From assembly GCA_016219065.1 (NCBI GenBank), contig JACRCK010000197.1:1-41093 (forward strand): DNA of 41,093 nucleotides. Direction: 5' to 3'. A model generated the notes under the pieces. That model searched no databases. It had not been told where the DNA came from and was given only the letters and a program-made list of their open reading frames with translations. Position 1 is the stretch's first letter, and every line of letters starts with the position of its first letter. The stretch is from Deltaproteobacteria bacterium (lineage in GTDB: Bacteria; Desulfobacterota; RBG-13-43-22). The position numbers were made by a program, and so were the translations under genes. Below are positions 38,389 to 41,093 of the stretch, in pieces.

Positions 38389-39273
38389 CTATACTTTTTC
38401 AATCAAAAAATCCACAAACTCTTGCGCCAATGGTGACAGTGTCCGCTGCTTCATGGTGATCAGGTAAAAATTTCGAAACAGGGGAAATTTCCTGATTTTA
38501 ATTTCCTTGATGGTTCCGGTCGCCAGATCCTCGGCTACGGCCCGCCGGGAGATGACGGAAATCCCCACGCCGGCCTTGACCGCCTGGCGGATGGCCTCGT
38601 TGCTGCCCATTTCAGCCACCACCTGCAGATCTTCCGCTTTCAAGCCGATCTTCTGGAGGGCCGCTTCGATGGTCTTACGGGTTCCCGAACCGGCCTCGCG
38701 CAGTATGAACGGCGCCGAGCGGAGGTCGTCGGGGTCCAGGGTGTTCCGCCCGTCGGAATCCCCGGGACGGATACAAACCAGCTCATCTTTGGTCAGCAGG
38801 CGGCAGGTCACCCGGTCCTGGTCCACGGCGGCCCCGACGACGCCTAAGTCCACGACGCCGGCCTGTAATTTTTCCACCATGTTTTTCGTATCGTCGATCC
38901 ACAACCGAACCCGGATCCGGGGATACTTTTTTTTGAACTGACCCAGGATTCCCGGCAGTAGGTACTGGCCCGGTATGTTGCTGCCCCCGACCATAAGCTC
39001 CCCTTGATCCTTGTCCAGGAACTGCTGCATGGCCCGCAGGGTTTCCCGCCGCAAGGCCTCCAGGCGGACCGCATGGTCGTACAACAGGTCGGCCGCCCGG
39101 GTGGGAACGACTTCCTTTCCCCGCCGGTCAAACAAAACCAGGCCCAGGTCGGCTTCCAACAGACGGATGTGTTCGCTGATTGTGGGCTGGGCCAGCAACA
39201 GCTCCTGTCCCGCCCTGGAAAAGCTCTTCAGCTCAAAAACCTTTTGAAAAACCTCTAACCGGCGAAAATCCAT
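38389..39273 (-). CDS. LysR-family transcriptional regulator, possibly selenium-related
   Basis: 294 residues from ATG 39273. The N-terminal winged helix (about 1-60: MDFRRLEVFQKVFELKSFSR and AGQELLLAQPTISEHIRLLE) is followed by a periplasmic-binding-protein-like effector domain (about 90-290) with REAGSGTRKTIE and the GVGISVISRRAV segment. The earlier in-frame start at 39339 lies in a repeat and is rejected. It is directly upstream of selD on the same strand; LysR regulators linked to selenium metabolism are known beside selD in Desulfobacterota, so that role is a reasonable inference. The ligand is unknown. Confidence 0.88.
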   Translation of the reverse strand: MDFRRLEVFQKVFELKSFSRAGQELLLAQPTISEHIRLLEADLGLVLFDRRGKEVVPTRAADLLYDHAVRLEALRRETLRAMQQFLDKDQGELMVGGSNIPGQYLLPGILGQFKKKYPRIRVRLWIDDTKNMVEKLQAGVVDLGVVGAAVDQDRVTCRLLTKDELVCIRPGDSDGRNTLDPDDLRSAPFILREAGSGTRKTIEAALQKIGLKAEDLQVVAEMGSNEAIRQAVKAGVGISVISRRAVAEDLATGTIKEIKIRKFPLFRNFYLITMKQRTLSPLAQEFVDFLIEKV

Positions 39274-39292
39274 AAAAGCACTTTTAACATAT

Positions 39293-39370
39293 CGGAGTAT
39301 TGGAGTAATGGAGTGCTGGAGTAATGGTATCAAAAGCAATACTCCAACACTCCATTACTCCATCACTCCA
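39293..39370. repeat. 'GGAGTAATGGAGTGCTGG' palindrome, copy 2
   Basis: GGAGTATTGGAGTAATGGAG units facing CACTCCATTACTCCATCACTCC, in the gap between enolase and LysR. The structure is the same as copy 1. Confidence 0.8.
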
Positions 39371-39401
39371 GATTAAAACTGCCCGGGAGTCAGCATTATG
39401 C

Positions 39402-40694
<1,293 letters not shown>

Positions 40695-40729
40695 TTAAAC
40701 CTCAGTATGGTTGGCTGAATTAGCAAGCC

Positions 40730-40806
40730 GGAGTATTGGAGTAATGGAGTGCTGGAGTAATGGTCTTAAAAGCAATCCTCCGATACTCCACCACTCCATT
40801 ACTCCA
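40730..40806. repeat. 'GGAGTATTGGAGTAATGG' palindrome, copy 3
   Basis: GGAGTATTGGAGTAATGGAGTGC units face CCGATACTCCACCACTCCATTACTCC. It fills the gap between the kinase gene and enolase. Confidence 0.8.
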
Positions 40807-40826
40807 TTTTTTCCGTTACTCCTGCA

Positions 40827-41093
40827 TCAAAATTTGCGCTTTCTCAGAATATTAAAAATCAACCACAACCCCAGCAGCCCGGAAACCAGGTAGCCGATTA
40901 CCCCCAGGGCCGGAAACCCGAAAAGCAACGGCTTGACCCCGGTGGTGATGATCATGGAAGAGGCCACGATCAGCGCCGCGATGATAATCCCGATGGTCAC
41001 CCGGTTGCTGATGGTTTCCAGGGTATCGTTCAGGCCCTTCAGGCCGGTATGCCGGAAGGTGAGGGTCAGGTCCCCCTTATCCACTTTCCAGAA
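40827..41093 (-). CDS. ubiB: AarF/ABC1/UbiB-family kinase, C-terminal part only
   Basis: The last 88 codons of a gene that begins beyond the right edge. The visible peptide DKGDLTLTFRHTGLKGLNDT, then ISNRVTIGIIIAALIVASSM, two membrane segments and a short basic end (ILRKRKF), is characteristic of the C-terminus of UbiB/ABC1-type atypical kinases, which anchor in the membrane and support quinone biosynthesis. The kinase domain itself is not in view, so the assignment rests on the tail. Confidence 0.75.
   Translation of the reverse strand, partial: FWKVDKGDLTLTFRHTGLKGLNDTLETISNRVTIGIIIAALIVASSMIITTGVKPLLFGFPALGVIGYLVSGLLGLWLIFNILRKRKF

Overview
The window looks like chromosomal DNA of an anaerobic bacterium of the Desulfobacterota (former Deltaproteobacteria). 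This is inferred from gene content, not from a marker gene. Supporting points are a 4-hydroxybutyryl-CoA dehydratase-type radical/FeS enzyme, a cytoplasmic molybdopterin enzyme with a ferredoxin-like subunit, NifX/NifU-like FeS proteins, a DUF169 protein, a selenocysteine-containing SelD, and many short palindromic intergenic repeats. The DNA is GC-rich, with AT-rich islands only in a few intergenic regions.

Layout. 1-1908: start of a GAF-domain protein (minus strand) and a 4-hydroxybutyryl-CoA dehydratase family gene. 2032-10189: penicillin-binding protein 1C with a giant thioester-type alpha-2-macroglobulin (both minus). 10275-15873: an IclR regulator, a molybdopterin oxidoreductase, its FeS partner and an acyl-CoA synthetase, probably one catabolic unit. 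15935-18406: a GNAT enzyme, then NifX-like, NifU-like and FmdB-like small proteins. 18600-21829: a TctCBA tripartite carboxylate transporter. 21938-30855: a nine-gene aromatic amino acid cluster on the minus strand, in transcription order aroK, aroC, aroF, aroB, pheA, tyrA, aroD, aroE, aroA. It encodes all seven shikimate-pathway steps plus the branches to phenylpyruvate and 4-hydroxyphenylpyruvate. 30910-32825: a small ORF, a DUF169 protein and a secreted protein. 32856-35729: a graveyard of broken toxin-antitoxin and other gene remnants around a VOC protein and an AAA/DUF4143 ATPase. 35750-37174: a DUF504 protein and two small uncharacterised genes. 37229-41093: selD with an in-frame UGA, a LysR regulator, enolase, and the end of an AarF/UbiB-family kinase.

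Main discovery. The aromatic cluster carries two ribosome-mediated transcription attenuators in series. One precedes aroK and encodes a 25-residue peptide containing DYYFFYYTW. The other lies between aroC and aroF and encodes a peptide containing FFSNYYWYYFYNW. Each is followed by a GC-rich terminator hairpin and a U-run, and each has an upstream segment that can pair with the terminator's left side as an antiterminator. The leaders mix Phe, Tyr and Trp codons, so the design appears to sense all three aromatic amino acids and to control the common pathway. Neither peptide is long enough to show up as an ordinary gene.

Other points: SelD is itself a selenoprotein (UGA codon 18, SECIS-like hairpin just downstream). 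An ~80-bp 'GGAGTAATG' palindrome occupies three consecutive intergenic gaps. Three copies of a 'TCATTGCGAG' palindrome are present, one of them abutting the broken end of a GNAT-toxin remnant.
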